Assembly (NCBI GenBank): GCA_022749755.1
Contig: CM040443.1
Coordinates: forward strand, 6,177,191-6,241,190
Direction: 5' to 3'
DNA from: Azadirachta indica
Lineage: Eukaryota > Streptophyta > Magnoliopsida > Sapindales > Meliaceae
DNA length: 64,000 bases
Shown here in pieces: positions 1 to 13,700 of the stretch; within the stretch, counting starts at the first letter, position 1; the number at the start of each line of letters is the position of its first letter. The position numbers and the translations under genes are program-made. The notes beneath the pieces are model-generated. The model saw only the letters and a list, made by a program, of their open reading frames with translations. It did not search any database and was not told the origin of the DNA.

Positions 1-2896
1 CAATACTTTCAGTCAAAATGATATTTTTATTTATTAATACTTTAGGTCAAATTAAATTAAACTTAAAGTTTAATTTAGTATTATGGTGAGTATATTGTAT
101 TCTGAAACTAAAATTAAAAAAGTGTTTAATAAAGTCACTCATCAGTGACCTAATGATAAAGTGATTATTTTAAGAGGAGAGGTTTGAGTCACTATAATAG
201 CGTTATATAGATTTTTGTTAAACTATGAATAAATTCTATTTAAATTGAATGTAAACTTCTACGACAACATGACAACCTTAACATGTCAATAGATTATATA
301 TATGTAATTGTGATATATTAAATAAAATGTTAAATAATATCAATTTTGATGCAGCTCAGAAATTTCTTTTTTAATGTTAGACACTTAATATTTTTATCCT
401 ATAACTATGGTGGGTTTTGAATACGGCATCTTCATACAAAACAAAGAGGAATCACTTGATATCGAATTGCATGGATACCAAAATAACTTTTGATAATTTA
501 AATGGTAATTTTCATAAATCACTTCAATTCCTAATAACGAGTACAAGAGCTATACATTACACATTTACACACGAATGCACTATAAAATAACCCTTGTAAA
601 GTAGACAAAAATGCAGAGAAGTTAACTTGTGAAGAAAAGCAAACCTAACAAGGTGAAATGACAATACATGATGTACATAAAGAGAGAGATAAAGAGTGAG
701 AGAGAGAGAGAGAGTTATGATTCCATGCTTCCTTTCTTATTAGGTAAATCATGAATTCATGCGTTTGTATAGGTCCCACATAATTATTTGAAACTGTGAG
801 TGAAGAACTGGAGAAAGACTTGAAGTCATCTCCAAAATCGATAACTCCAAAGAACAAAAGCAAGCATCAATGCATGAGCAGCTTTCTGTCAAAACGTACA
901 ATTTCACTACTCCTTGTTATAATGGAGTAACGTGTTTCTTTTGTTACTGTTTTCATATGCTTTTGGACAACAGAAAAGGAAACTGCTTCGTTAGAAATGA
1001 ACTAGGCTGGTTACATGCTAACTAGATGGATTGGAAATATGCATTTTAATTTAAAACGAAGGTGGATATTCTGCAGTTGTTTTATCAGTTGTTATTTCAC
1101 AAGCGAAGCGGCAGTACAAATTGTTTGTTTTCTTTTCATGGTGTACGTACTATATTCTGAAGATCGATGTGTGTGTGGCTGTGTTTTCGGTGATGTGCTA
1201 TGGTAGGGCGTGAGAATTTAGGTTTGCAGATGACGTGATGATTTACCCTACTGCTATGGCTACTTCTATCTTCATCTTGTGTGCATTGATTTGCGTGATC
1301 AGATCAGCAGCTATATATTCTATAGGCTTGTAGCTAACAAAACAAATGAGATGAACTTTTATGTATATTCTTTTAATTTTATAAACATGATTCAGCTTTT
1401 ATATGATATAATTAAAGTTTCAAAAGTTTCAAAACTTACATTAAATATCAAATCTTATGCCCAATTGGTTGTAACAATACATTGAATGTATTGTGGCCAA
1501 AGTTTCAATGATATATCTTTAAGATTTTATGTTTTATGTTTCAAGTTTTATGGTACAATTTTTAACCCTTATCTGTAAACATAAGTTTTTTTTTTTTTTT
1601 CGAAAGAGATGATAATATATAATTATATTATTACGTATATACTATAATCAATTCTCAAATGAGATGTATATAACTTTACAAAAATGAAAATAAAGTCGTA
1701 GTGACCAAAAAGAAAGCTTTATTCAAATTCTTATTATGTACAAATATTCGTGCTTTGTAAAATGCGAATTTGAGATAATATAATATTGTATTGCTTCAAA
1801 CTTCTAATTTAGACGCTCTGATGTATGCAAAGGAAAAGATTATTAAGACCTAAATTATTCTTGTTAATAAGAATTACGGTTAAGATCTTTTTAGGAAGAT
1901 AATAACAGAGTAAAAAATTTCTCAAATTTCATTGATTGAGTTATTGCATGTAAAGATGGTAAGAATGACATTTAAATATTCTTCAACCAAATAACAACAT
2001 CATTTCCTTATGATATTTCATTTTTCATTATAAACAATGCTAGTGTAAAGTTTGAATCATAAGAGTGAAACTAAAATATTTTTCTCATCCTATTTCTCTT
2101 CACCTGTTACACAAAAAACTGTTTTCCATTTCACGATGATGTGGATGAATTATGATAAAATTAATTTGATCATATTATGTGCAGGTTAATCGTATTGTTA
2201 GAATTTAACGTAAGGTTAAATCTACTCCAATACTGTATTCGATTATTACTCGACAGAGTTTACACTTAAAATAAAGGGTGAGACAATAACATTTAAATAT
2301 TTTAATATAATTGTAAAGTCATCTATTGAAAACTCTAAAAATGAATTCCATACAATTAAACAAAATACATAAGTATAATATAAATGACAATCAGCTCATT
2401 TTAAAGTAATATAATTCACAAACTTCATTTTACTTCTGTGTTAAATTGACAAATCATGTTATAAATTACTGTCACCCCTAAATCATACATGTTATGCAGG
2501 AGTACAAGAAGTGCTAATTAAGGTGTGCTCCATGCAGTCTATGCGAAGACGAAGAGCTAGATATATGTCTCTTACAAGAGACATGACTAGGAGACAAAGC
2601 AACAACCTATTGAAGGTTTCTTGTCCTGAAATGGTGGAAATGTAGATGCCTGAGCATTATTCACTACGTTGCCTTGCATCTCCTAACGGCTAGCTAGCCA
2701 CATACATGGTAACACTCTATCCAAAGATCGTCACTGACAAATGAAATGAACTATATCTATATTCAGAAACCATTTTTGATGATGGTCGAGTAGTCTTTTC
2801 TTTAATGGAAATTAAACTGAAAGTCACACTCCACAGTCGTTTTGCTTTGGATATCTTGCAGGTGGTCTATCCTGTGTAACTTATTGGTCTAGCGCG

Positions 2897-2938
<42 letters not shown>

Positions 2939-3250
2939 GGCAGTCTAGGGCAAAATGCATACTGTTTCTAACTTTGAATGTGTGGTAGAGGGAGAAGGCA
3001 AATGCTTTTTTATTAAATTTTTTGAATTTTTTTTGTCCTGATTAACTTCTACAGTTTCATTAGATAATTTCAATCCATCCAGCTGTATCGAAGTGATATT
3101 TAGCAGAGTACGAAAATATAGCTAGTGTATTCCCCTTTTAACTGTTGAAAAAAAAAAAAGCCAAGAATCTCTTGCATTTTCACATAGCATATGAATATAT
3201 TTCCTGCCCTAAATCTCTACCGCAGCCTGCATATAGATTTACATGTCGGC
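1..3250. other. Intergenic, no supported gene
   Basis: AT-rich sequence. Every open frame is short (under about 75 codons), lacks recognisable domains and shows no splice-linked continuation that I could follow. It holds two AG/GA microsatellites (about 697-714 and 2903-2936) and a short perfect inverted repeat at 2565-2584 (nine-base arms, two-base loop). The 3' part is presumably upstream regulatory DNA of the MIR319 gene. Confidence 0.6.
2903..2936. repeat. (AG)17 microsatellite
   Basis: Uninterrupted AG dinucleotide repeat of about 34 bases, roughly 0.5 kb upstream of the MIR319 TATA box. GA-rich tracts near plant promoters can bind GAGA-binding (BBR/BPC) factors; that role here is inference. 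It would also be a length-variable marker. Confidence 0.9.
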
Positions 3251-3360
3251 GTTCCATTCAGCACAGTTATCCTATTTATAAGGCGTCTTACCCTCTTCCT
3301 CCTCGTACCTACCCATTTCTATTAAGTCTTTCTTTTCTCTTTCTCTTATATGATCAACAC

Positions 3361-3384
3361 AAACCCTAGCTAGAGCTAGGGTTT
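3361..3384. promoter_or_regulatory. Inverted repeat with two telo-box motifs
   Basis: Two 11-base arms (AAACCCTAGCT and its exact reverse complement) are separated by two bases. Each arm contains AAACCCTA, the plant telo-box core. It lies about 27 bp upstream of the MIR319 TATA box. Telo-boxes are known plant promoter elements bound by telomere-repeat-binding-like factors; the regulatory role here is inferred from position. Confidence 0.5.
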
Positions 3385-3410
3385 GAGAAATGCTTCTCAC
3401 CTTCTTCCCC

Positions 3411-3417
3411 TATAAAG
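3411..3417 (+). promoter_or_regulatory. TATA box of the MIR319 primary transcript
   Basis: TATAAAG lies about 125 bp upstream of the hairpin. That fits an RNA polymerase II start near 3440 and a short 5' leader for the pri-miRNA. A second TATA-like sequence (TTTATAAG, about 3275-3282) lies further upstream and is a weaker alternative. Confidence 0.55.
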
Positions 3418-3534
3418 GAAGTCTGAAAATATTCTCTTCTTTTGTTTTATAGGTCTTAGATCTAGCTTCTGCTGAAGGGATACTCTAATCTTCATTTTTG
3501 TTGATTTTTTTTAATTTTTGTTTGAGGGTTATGG

Positions 3535-3712
3535 GAGAAGGAGCTCTCTTCAGTCCAGTTCGAGGCAGTCAAGGGCTGAAACTTGGCTGCTGAGTCGTTG
3601 GTTCAAGAGCTCATCTATTGGAAAATTTTAAGATGTGTTTCTGATCCAACGAAGCAGGAGCTGCGTGCAGTCTTGGTTGTCACGTCTTGGACTGAAGGGA
3701 GCTCCCTATTAT
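3535..3712 (+). ncRNA. MIR319: MIR319 microRNA precursor
   Basis: The 3' arm contains TTGGACTGAAGGGAGCTCCC plus a final T (3687-3707), which matches the canonical 21-nt plant miR319 mature sequence. The 5' arm carries the expected star strand, GAGCTCTCTTCAGTCCAGTT at 3541-3560, pairing across the duplex with few mismatches. The intervening ~125 nt forms a long secondary stem (for example GTCGTTGGTTC against GATCCAACGA), giving the long foldback of about 180 nt typical of the MIR319/MIR159 family. miR319 is processed loop-to-base by DICER-LIKE1 and guides cleavage of TCP transcription-factor mRNAs that control leaf growth and margins. A TATA box sits upstream at 3411. The extent of the primary transcript downstream of 3712 cannot be seen. 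Confidence 0.95.
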
Positions 3713-6041
3713 TCCACGACCCTAAGGGCCCTTAACTAATATCCAGCATAATTTGCATCACTTTCACACGATTAATTACTACATATTATGCATATTATAT
3801 GTGGTGTACAGTATATGTAGTACTTGAAATTTTGTAATGTTTCACTCGGGCTTTGTAGATTTCATGAGACTCGATTCTTCATCTTCATCAAGAATCTTAC
3901 ATGACTTGTAAAAGAAGCACCTTTACATCATGATTTCATGATTTTCTAATTGGGATTTTGTGGGTACTAGTGGGTTTAGTTCTAAAGTCTTTTGGAAATC
4001 TTGTATAATGACATCTTAGTTGTATATTTTTCTTGAATAATAATCATACTTATACATGCTGTTGTTCACTTGAAATCTAATGTATATTATACTGGATTCC
4101 ATGCATTTTGATGACAGGATTTAAATCTGAAGAGGAAGTGCTAGTCCATGGAGGTAAACTACAAATTGCGGAGCACAATCATATTTTCTCCCTACTTACT
4201 GCTATATCTGTGCATATTTGCCATGAGCTTTGGATCTTGAAGCATGGAAAACAAACCTGTTGTTACACTCGTATCACTGGACTGCAATGGAAAAATGATT
4301 GTTACACCATGTTCAAGGAAGAATGATCTCTAATTTCCCAATATTTTATGCATATGTAAGCTATACTGCTTGATCTATATGAGCAATTTATAGTGTATAT
4401 ATATGCTTCAAATGAATAAAATTTGAGTAACTTTCCCTTTGGAAGCTTACTTTGTTATCTCCTCTTCAATTTCTTCAGTTTCTTTAATTTAATTTTTCCA
4501 ACTCAAAATTGTTTTATGCGTTGCTTTTGGAAGCTATATTGCTTTGTTGAGTAAACTGTTGATTATCTCTATTATCTTTTGGAGTATGCTTTCTTCACAG
4601 CGAGGGCATGCTATTACCCATTAAATAATCTACGACCAAATATAATTAAATAAATATAATCAAATTAACTATGGCTGCAGTGTGATCTGGATTATGAACG
4701 TACTAGATCAATTTCTATTAAGGCTGGCTTGATAAGCAACTCCGATTAAGGCTGCACTCTTGCTTTTGATTTTTCTTTCATTTTCTAATGAATATTTAAT
4801 TTATTTTGTTAAACAGTTAATTAATTTTCTATTATATAATCCCCTCAGCTCTTCGTGTGTTTTATGAGAATATAGCTGAAGATTGTGAAGGTTAAGAATA
4901 ATACAAGAAATATTCATTGATACATACAGATTGATGTGGGACTCTGTAATTAGAGAGTAAGTATATAAAAAAAATATTTATTGTCATCCACTTCCAACCC
5001 ACTCTTAATTATTGTATGATTAATTATAAAAGTTAATATTATTGGAAATCAGTTTCAGCCAAACTGGTGGCAGTGGGTTTGGTAAAATTGGGTGAAGAGC
5101 GAAAAGAATAATTAATTAAATCTTTATAACCCTAAATAATTGTTTAGTTACCATGTGTGTCCAAAAGCTTAAGAGAGATAGCGAGGAAAAGGAAAAAAAG
5201 GAAACAAAGAAATAAATAAAACAAGACTTGAAAAAAGGATTCTCGTTTAACGAAGCCATCTACTTTCAAATAATATATTCTTTGGAGAACATATATTATG
5301 TTGTATCACACCACAACATAACATAGAGTTTATGTTTTAATTGGTTGAATATCGGGCGACCAATTAATTTTTTCAGAATTAATAATTCTGTTTTAACCCA
5401 AAAAGTTGCTATAATTAAAGTGTTTAATCAACATACTTTCTTTTATTTATCAGTTGATATTTTAATTACTAGTCCCCCACTTTTACATTTGGCGACATAT
5501 ATAGTTATTTTATTTCATGACATAAATTAATCATGTATTATGTGAACCTTATACAGCAACTTTCCCTTTATATATGTATATAAAAATATTAAATTCCTAA
5601 ACAACCCAGTTTCTTGGAAACTTCCCCCTCTGATCTTTTCCTCAATTAACTCAATAGACTTAATTTATTGTATAGCACACCACACTTTGTCCTCAATCAA
5701 TTCCCTAAAATCCTCTCGTCACTATGTTGTCGAATTTTGTGTAATACGTGCAAGCCGAACACATCGATAATCTAATTTAAAGCTTAGCACTAGCAAAGCG
5801 ATTAATTCATCGTCATATATTTTTGTTTCTTTATGCCAAGTGATAAAGTTAAATAATAATTGATGCCCATGTTGCATCATCGATCTTCATACACAAAATT
5901 AAGCTACTTTTCTTAAGCTCTATCGATAAATTCTATAAAGTAAAATCACTATTTGCGTAATACAAATAAGTAAGCAAAATGAATATTTATACTAATTAAT
6001 ACAGTAAAAACACAATAATTCCAAACTAATTAAATTAAACC
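3713..6041. other. Intergenic / possible pri-miR319 3' region
   Basis: No supported coding gene. A 72-codon open frame at 4108-4326 resembles no family I know and is probably chance, or part of the unprocessed MIR319 primary transcript. The rest is AT-rich intergenic sequence between the MIR319 gene and the convergent small gene on the minus strand. Confidence 0.5.
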
Positions 6042-6554
6042 TTATAGGAAATGAATCCCAGCTAAAATCCCTTTAGTAATCTCCATCAAATGAAAGCATA
6101 ACAGAGCGGTAGAAGTTGGGACACTCAAAGCAATCAAAGCTATGATTCCTAGAGCCAAACTAGGCCTAGTATTCATCAAGTGAGATTGCAAAACTCCCAC
6201 TGCTTCACATATCAGAGAATCATAGCTCGTGTAGTAACGTTTCTCCCATTCCATCCAGTTCTCCGGCGGCTCGTAATTCCTCTCCGCCATCTTCATCTCG
6301 TGGATTCTTTTCCGGAGAACGATCATGTTCTCGTCGACCAGCCGGTGGTCTCCGCAGTTTTGGTCTTGCCCATCTCTCCACCTGCTGCTTGATGCATAAA
6401 CCCTAGCTGATGATGATGATGATGATGAAAAAACCCTTTTGGGTTGACTAAAAATTCTCACCCGGGATTTCGAGCCATCAAGTTTTAATGATAGAGGAAC
6501 AGGTAAACAAGAGGGTGGAAGCGTTGATGAACATAGACAAGTTCTTGACTCCAT
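6042..6554 (-). CDS. Conserved plant protein, putative organelle-targeted single-pass membrane protein
   Basis: A single open frame of 170 codons starts with a true ATG at 6554. The first ~70 residues are rich in Ser, Arg and small residues, including a run of seven Ser encoded by a trinucleotide repeat, and are poor in acidic residues, as in a chloroplast or mitochondrial transit peptide. A charged middle follows (residues ~75-110, with Trp/Tyr motifs NWMEWEKRYY and SYDSLICEAV). A hydrophobic helix sits at about residues 132-155, with only a short C-terminal tail. I recognise the middle and C-terminal part as a conserved uncharacterised plant family, but cannot assign a biochemical role. The gene appears intronless. 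A TATA box on the same strand at 6618-6625 supports this start with a short leader. Confidence 0.75.
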   Translation of the reverse strand: MESRTCLCSSTLPPSCLPVPLSLKLDGSKSRVRIFSQPKRVFSSSSSSSARVYASSSRWRDGQDQNCGDHRLVDENMIVLRKRIHEMKMAERNYEPPENWMEWEKRYYTSYDSLICEAVGVLQSHLMNTRPSLALGIIALIALSVPTSTALLCFHLMEITKGILAGIHFL

Positions 6555-6617
6555 ATATGTGAGACTTTTTTAAATCCAATGAAATGTTTTGAGGAAACAC
6601 TTCTTGGCAACAAAGTG

Positions 6618-6625
6618 AATTTATA
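6618..6625 (-). promoter_or_regulatory. TATA box of the 6042-6554 gene
   Basis: TATAAATT reads on the minus strand about 64 bp upstream of the ATG at 6554. It fits a transcription start some 30 bp before the coding region. Confidence 0.5.
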
Positions 6626-6659
6626 GAGAGAGCTGATGGGATAATTCATTAAACAATAT

Positions 6660-9600
6660 ATCTCTCAAAACCGTGTCTTAACGGACAGCTGCATCTAGCA
6701 AGGGCCAAAAATAATTATTTGGTTAATTGATTAATTAACTATTAATCAGCGCGTTAATTTTGGAAAGGATTCGGTGATGGAGACACACGACATGATGTTG
6801 ACAAGTGGCGGGGACACAACGAGGGTGCAATTTTCTACCCTAGGAAGCATGATAGGATGACATGAGATTGAGGTTATAACAATTAGGTGATTTTGAATTT
6901 GCTTGTATGAAAGCATTTAAGGTTGTCTTCCAAAATTGATTCATCATGGAGATACGGTGAAATTTGATATCCAATTTTATATGTGGTTTACTATCTTATT
7001 TTAGACATGAGAACAATACTTTTAAAAAATGTGATGAAATTGAAAATACTTTAAAAAATTGTGTTCCATATGTGAATGTGTGTGTATGCTTTTAATTTTC
7101 TTTATAGTGTGTAGTTCATGTGGGTTTCTGCCTCCGATTCATCGATATTGTTGTAAAAATTAAACCTCAGACTAAGAGAGGGAAAATTTTTCAATGATTT
7201 GGCAGAATATTTTCAATATTTTAAATTAATTATTCAACAATACATTGAAAAAAAGAAAACTTTTTATTCCCAATAGCAACCTTATAAAAATATTTATGAA
7301 TATCTTTTTATTCAAATTAACTAAAAATTATAATTCCTTTTTAATCTAATTTTCATATGAGTAAGCACAAATGGATGATAATTAGTCATTAATAAAATAA
7401 AAAATCTTAATTATACATTAATAATAATGTACACATTAGAGAAAAAAAAAATCTATAATTTTTACATTTTATAAAGTTTAAATTTGAAAATAACTTTAAT
7501 TCATCAAGTAGACGCTATAAGATAAAATAAAAATATATTTGTTTTATGTTGAGATATATGAATTCAAATTTTTGACTTAAAATAATGATATAAATTTTGT
7601 GCCATCGATTTTAAAGATTTAAAGATAATTTTTTTAAAAAATAATATGTTATTAAATTATAAAGGATTAAAAAATTCTCATCTACTTTTATATTTTAGTA
7701 ATTCAATTAATATTTTTATATCATGTAATTTTATAGCGTATATAACATTATTATTGTTATTATTCAAAGATTTATATTTATGATTGTATTTAAAGAAAAA
7801 GTTATATATGTATATATAATTTGGTTGATGGTCCCTAATTTTAACCCTTGAAATTATGAAGGTTTGTTCCCTCAATTCGTAAGGGGGAATGAATTATTGA
7901 AAGAAGTGGCTTTTCGGGTTGGCCACTTGGCTTGACTTCAATGAGGAGGGCTAAGTCCATTGAATCTCTTCCATTTCTTTTTCTTATATATATAATTGCT
8001 TAATGAAATTCCCAAGGTTACTTTTATTATTAATTAATAACTAAATTTAAGAAATTATATTAATAGAGTTTACTATTTGTATTATTAAAACAATCATTAT
8101 ATACAGTGAAGAAATGGAATTGACTAAGGAGTTGTCTGTGGGTGTTGGTTGAGATTAGTTGATATGAAAAGGAAACAGAATCAATATAGCCATTCTCTTT
8201 TAGCCATTCTCTTTTACTTTTTATTGAAAATTTTCGATTTATAGCTTATTTTATATAAATTGGTCACATTTAGAAACTTCTCAATTATTATTGATTGATT
8301 ATATTTCATACACGGTGCCCACTTCTTTACGTAGAAATTTTGTTTAGTTTGATTGGTCAATTTTTCTAGAAACCCTAGCATTTTGATTAATTTGAATTGT
8401 TAATTATGAAAATTTGAAAATAAAATTTTACTAATGATATTATAATAAGGTGGTTTTTATTAGATAAAAATAATTGTATTTGCATAAAAAATACCATGAT
8501 TTAAGTTTTAATTAATGATGAATGATAGACCAAATTAGGATTAATATGTTCTTTTTAGTTTTGATTAAACAAAATTACGGATGGGCATCATCCGTATGCA
8601 CATACATACATACATATATATATTAATTATTTAATTTATCTTTAATTGTTATTAAAATTAATAATTCTAATATTTTGAACCACATGCTACTACGAATTTT
8701 CTACCCAAAACTCTCTCTTCAATAATATATACCATTGTCCTTGTCCAATTGACTTGCTCTTTTTTTTCTGGAATCTCATTAATGTTCTTGACTAATTCAA
8801 GAAAAAATAATTTAGAGAAATAAAAATAAACAAGAAAATATGACAATAATTGATTGCGGTCAATTTTGTTTAAATGAATTTTATTCCTTACTCTTAGATA
8901 CATTAATTTAGTGAACATGATAGATCATTTAAATAATTCGTTATTATATGTTCACCAAATAAAATTTTGTCACATATTCATTTATATTAAACTTATAATC
9001 ATTAACCCACATGGTAGTTCTAGATATTTTTATTTTTTAATAAACTTCGAATACCTATATAAAAAATTATCACTTACTGTCGTAATCACTTTCATAATTA
9101 ACTAATTCAAACTATATATATGTATTATAATTATACCAAAGACTTTTTCTTTGAAATTTAGCAAAAACAATAATACTACACTTTCTGTGATATCTTAATT
9201 TGTTATTAAATGATGAATTTGTACGATTGTAAAATGACTTATTACCTACCTTAATTTGTTATCCAATCAATAAAGATTACTTCACGTAGGGTGAAAAATT
9301 TGACATAATTATTTAAAATTTATAGTTACGGTAAACGTGAAAAGATTTCTAGCAATGAGATCATGGAGATTGATTGATTGATTCATTAATTTAATGTTAT
9401 TTTCTCATCTTTTTCTTCAATTCCGCGTAGACTGTAGCACATCATCTTGATGATGACGATGATATTGATGCCTAATCAATTAGAAAATCGAAAGCCATGA
9501 TATGATTCTAGATTCTTGAATCTAGGGTTTACAAATTAAATTACATGGAACTACAATCCGCTTAGAATTAATATGCTTACAACATTCCTTTGCTAGAATG

Positions 9601-10739
9601 TTTTACCCATTAATCAACAAGACGTATTCATCATTATTAAAGAAGATGACTTGAAGAACACTTCTACAAAAGTGCTTTCACGTAGAAATGCTTTTTCAAA
9701 GCCACGTTTTAAAGCTTTGCCTAGCATACCACCTAATAATTGTTTCTTTACCAAGAAATTCGAATTAATTAAAACTCTTTTTTTTTTTTTTTTCTTATTT
9801 GAGATATATTATTCTATCAAGAAAAGACAATAACAAACCAAATGCTTCTTCGGAAAGCATCCTAAATAACTTTAATCTCCTAATACTTCCAAACATACCT
9901 AATATTATGATTACAGCAACAATTAAAAAAAAAACAAATCACATATACATTTTAATTGAAAAAAGAAATCCAAAACCACATCTATCATGTATTTCCAACC
10001 GCACTTGGGCTGTGTTTGGGCATTCCACGGCTACAGTGATCATTGTGTTTAACAATGCCGTTGTGAATGATAGATGTTAATTACTAAACAAAACTAACGA
10101 TTTTAAATACTTTGATTGAACCTTCTTCAAACTAAAGCTTTATATTGGTATTGTTGTACTTCTACTAAAATCTAATAGTATTGTCGTTAAAGTGTTTTTT
10201 AAATACTAATTTTTAGTGAAAATTACTCGCTTTTCTACTAATATTTGAATGTACTAATTTTATTCAATAGCAGGTATTGACAAACACCATCTTTTAGCGA
10301 GGACAAACTCACTTTTTCACTTATATTTGATGTGTGCTGATTTCATTCGACAACAATTGTAACTTCAAAGACATGCAGCTGTATCTTAAAAATTATAACA
10401 CCTTAATCCCATCCAAAAGCTAAAGCTTCACATTATGATTAAAACCATCAAATACATGGCCAAATCTAATAACCAAATAACCAAGTCATCTTTAACGCGG
10501 CGCAAAGGAAATCGATACTACAAGTAGCATTCTAGATGATCTCCAACCTGGTAAGTTTTCCCATGTACTGAAAATTCACAAGGTGACTGTTAATGTTTTC
10601 TAAAAACAGCTCATTGGCTCAAAAAAGGCATGAGGTTCTCCTTTATTTGCAAGATATCTCCTGTTACTTAGCACCTGTATGATATAGATATATAAATAAT
10701 GGCTCTATCTTATAACAACATATATAATTCCCACAACAA
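6660..10739. other. Long AT-rich intergenic region
   Basis: No coding gene could be supported on either strand. The open frames (for example 8667-8918 minus and 9799-10080 plus) are low-complexity and match nothing I recognise. A 14-base sequence is repeated in tandem at about 8188-8215. Around 9640-9905 there is MITE-like sequence with repeated 'aaaagtgcttt'-type words, but no terminal repeats could be paired with confidence. Confidence 0.55.
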
Positions 10740-13700
10740 CTACAAACCTTCTAGGATAAATGGATCAAGTGGTGGTGAAGGTTCAAGCTGCTCGGTTGAT
10801 TTGACTTGCTCTGTTGGAGGAGGCAGGTCAGTTTCTAAAGGCTTGAGTTGTATCTTTGGTTGGATTTGTTCTAAAGGTGGTGGTTCAAGCTGCTGGTATT
10901 TAGGCTTGTTTTTCTGGAGGAGAAAGTAAGTGGTGCAATACCAAAACAACAAGATTCTACTTTGTGCCATCACCGTATCCCTAATTCGACTCCCTCCAAA
11001 AGAAAGACGTTCGAGTGCCTGCAAAAATTAGAAGGAAAAAGTAATTTATATTAAGCCATTTGATGGACTGTCAGTGCAGGTAAAGTAACCAAGTTAAAGC
11101 AAACAAACAAATAACCGGCTGCTATGTAACTTTTAGTTTTCCGAAACACGTGTAATTTGAAACAAGCATGCTGGGTCTTTACAGCTTAGCACAACATTTC
11201 TGGTCCTGGAATCGGATTTATGAGTTTGCACTGTCTAACAAAGACTATTTGTGCTATATAAATTTATTCCAAGTCAGTGCAAAACCTGATCTTCCACAAA
11301 CATTGGGTTGGCAACGAATATTTTAATCATCAATCATACCTACATATGACTCGTTAAAAGAGAGAAAACAAAGGAAAAGCAACAACTAATGCGTGCCTGT
11401 TTTCTTGAATCGGGCAAGCCATCTATCTGATTTAAGAAGCAGCACCTAGGAAATGCATATTGAAAGCTACATGCTATATACTACATAAGAAACACGAGTA
11501 GAACATATTTATGTATCATAAAACTCAAGAAGCATAAAATGGAGAACTCATATCTTATAAAACTAATTTGGTACCATTATAGTTAAGTCGTTTATTAAAA
11601 TACTAGTGCCTAGATGGCCGGCACTTGTGTCATTTTCTACGTAATGTAACCTAATTACTGATTTAGTCTATTTCAGTATTTGCCACAGTTCTAGGCAAAT
11701 ACGGTCATCTTGCGGATTTTTCATTTTTCTGTTCACATCATAGTATCATCTTAAGTGAAAACAGACAGCTTTGTTGCTCTGCCTTACCTGCTCTCCAGTT
11801 TGAACATCAAATGAATGCTGATGATCAAATTGAAGACCACTAAATTCATTGATGCAAAGCCCTTGAAAAGCCCTGAAACAACGTGCAGAAATATGGGAAT
11901 CAGAAGAAGAAATGAAAGAAAATGGATTTCATTTGTACCACCAAGTCAAAAATGTAAATATAATGATTTTATGTACCATCTTATCAGAGAAACCCGAGGA
12001 ATCCAACGGAAGATTATTGGCGTATTGTCTGCATTGACATAATATCCTCCAAACACAATAAAAACAGTCATGAGAGAGGGCCCCACGGCCATAGCTGCTT
12101 CTGTGGTTGGAACCATAGCCCCCACGGTTAGACCCATTGCAGATGCGGCAAAAGATTCCACAGTCACGATTCCACAGAATTTCCCAAATCTAAAGAGTCA
12201 ACTAATTCCATGTCAGTACTTTCATCTGTAAGGATGAGGACAACTGAGTTCTTTATTGCCATCTTCATTTCTTTATATTTCAAGATTAAATCAGATTTTC
12301 CACTCTAGACTTATAATAACTAGCCATCTTCAAGAGAATTTAAAAAGAAGTGAATCGTGAAGAGAGGTAAATAAAAACTAAAAGTAAATCATAGTCTGAC
12401 AGCTGTGTAATCTTTAGAAAGAGAAAACCCAAATGAGTCGCTAGAATCTGAATTCCAGATTTACCAAATTCATTTATACTCTCTCAAAACTATGAATTCC
12501 ATGACATTATTAAAAGAGAAGGAAATTCTGGGGCAGCATCTGGTGCCAGAAATCAAAATGACTCTTGAGAAAACAAACCTGGACAAAGTAGGATGAAGAC
12601 GAGCCATAGGGTACAGCACAGCCCCAAACATTAGTGGAAATGCTGCTCCAACAGGAATCTCAGCTATTAGTTTAGAAAGAAGATATGGCCCTAATTCATA
12701 AGACCCCTTTGCACGCTCTCTGTCCACAATTGCACGTTCCTTAGGAAACACCCCCACAGTTTTTGTGAGAGCAGCCATTGCTGTGTTTATAGCAGCAACC
12801 TGAGAAAGTAGAAATAGTCATAAAGAAGAACCAAGAGTACCTTGTCCAAGCCATCAAGATTCATTGTTGTACAAGAATTCTTTATAGATAGAGTCAAGTA
12901 AGGTAATTCATCTTCCAATATTAAAAATGAGAAACTAAAACAATCAAATTTTCAGCAATTGATTTGGCTTATCAGCTGTGGGTGTTAGAAGTGGGTTTGT
13001 GGGGTTCACGGGTGTTATAAGGACTTAATATCTGTTGTAAGAGAAGGCTGATAAAGAGAACTTGATAATGCCATTACATGAATTCACTAAAATTAATCAA
13101 AACTTCTCGGGTAGTTGAACCAGCCAAACAAATAAACAATGAACATTTTCTATATCTATAGTCTAGCCTGTATCTGTGTGCGTGCATCTTAAAAAGGCCC
13201 TAAAGCTCCAAACTACAAATTGGACGCACTATCAGGTCTTGATGAAACTGAATTGACAAACTGAGTTCAGATAATTTCATTACCTGTTTACTGAATCTGA
13301 TATCTACTATATTAAGGTATTAGACCCCACAAAACCAAAGAAAACAAATAATGCTCATGCACGTTTATGTACTCAAGGAATGATTTCTACTCTACAATGT
13401 TATTATAGAATCACATGGGTATATTATCCAATAACCGGCAATAATTTTTGGACAATTTGAGCAAATTACAAAGAAAGATTTTTTTAATATGGCAGAAATA
13501 GCAAGTGAGATGATAGAATCAGACAGTGCAGAAAAACTGGTGAGTCACATTAAGCACAGTCAATATCAGTAACAATTCAAAAGGCTAATAGACCTTTAAC
13601 CATGAAAAGATGATACTTCCAAACCACAATCTTGAGGCACATCACTGATCAAGTATAAAGAATAAGCAGACAATTACTACGTTATGTCATGATAATAGGC

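Noticed and set aside
2565..2584. Perfect inverted repeat as a small hairpin RNA
   Set aside because: Nine-base arms with a two-base loop and no extension; too small to support an RNA gene.
4108..4326. 72-codon open frame downstream of MIR319
   Set aside because: No family resemblance, no promoter or splice signals of its own; most likely chance or part of the pri-miRNA tail.
8667..8918. 83-codon minus-strand open frame
   Set aside because: Low-complexity, AT-driven composition with no domain; expected by chance in such sequence.
9640..9905. Possible MITE with aaaagtgcttt-like words
   Set aside because: One end looks transposon-like (minus-strand GGTATGTTTGG), but no matching opposite end could be located.
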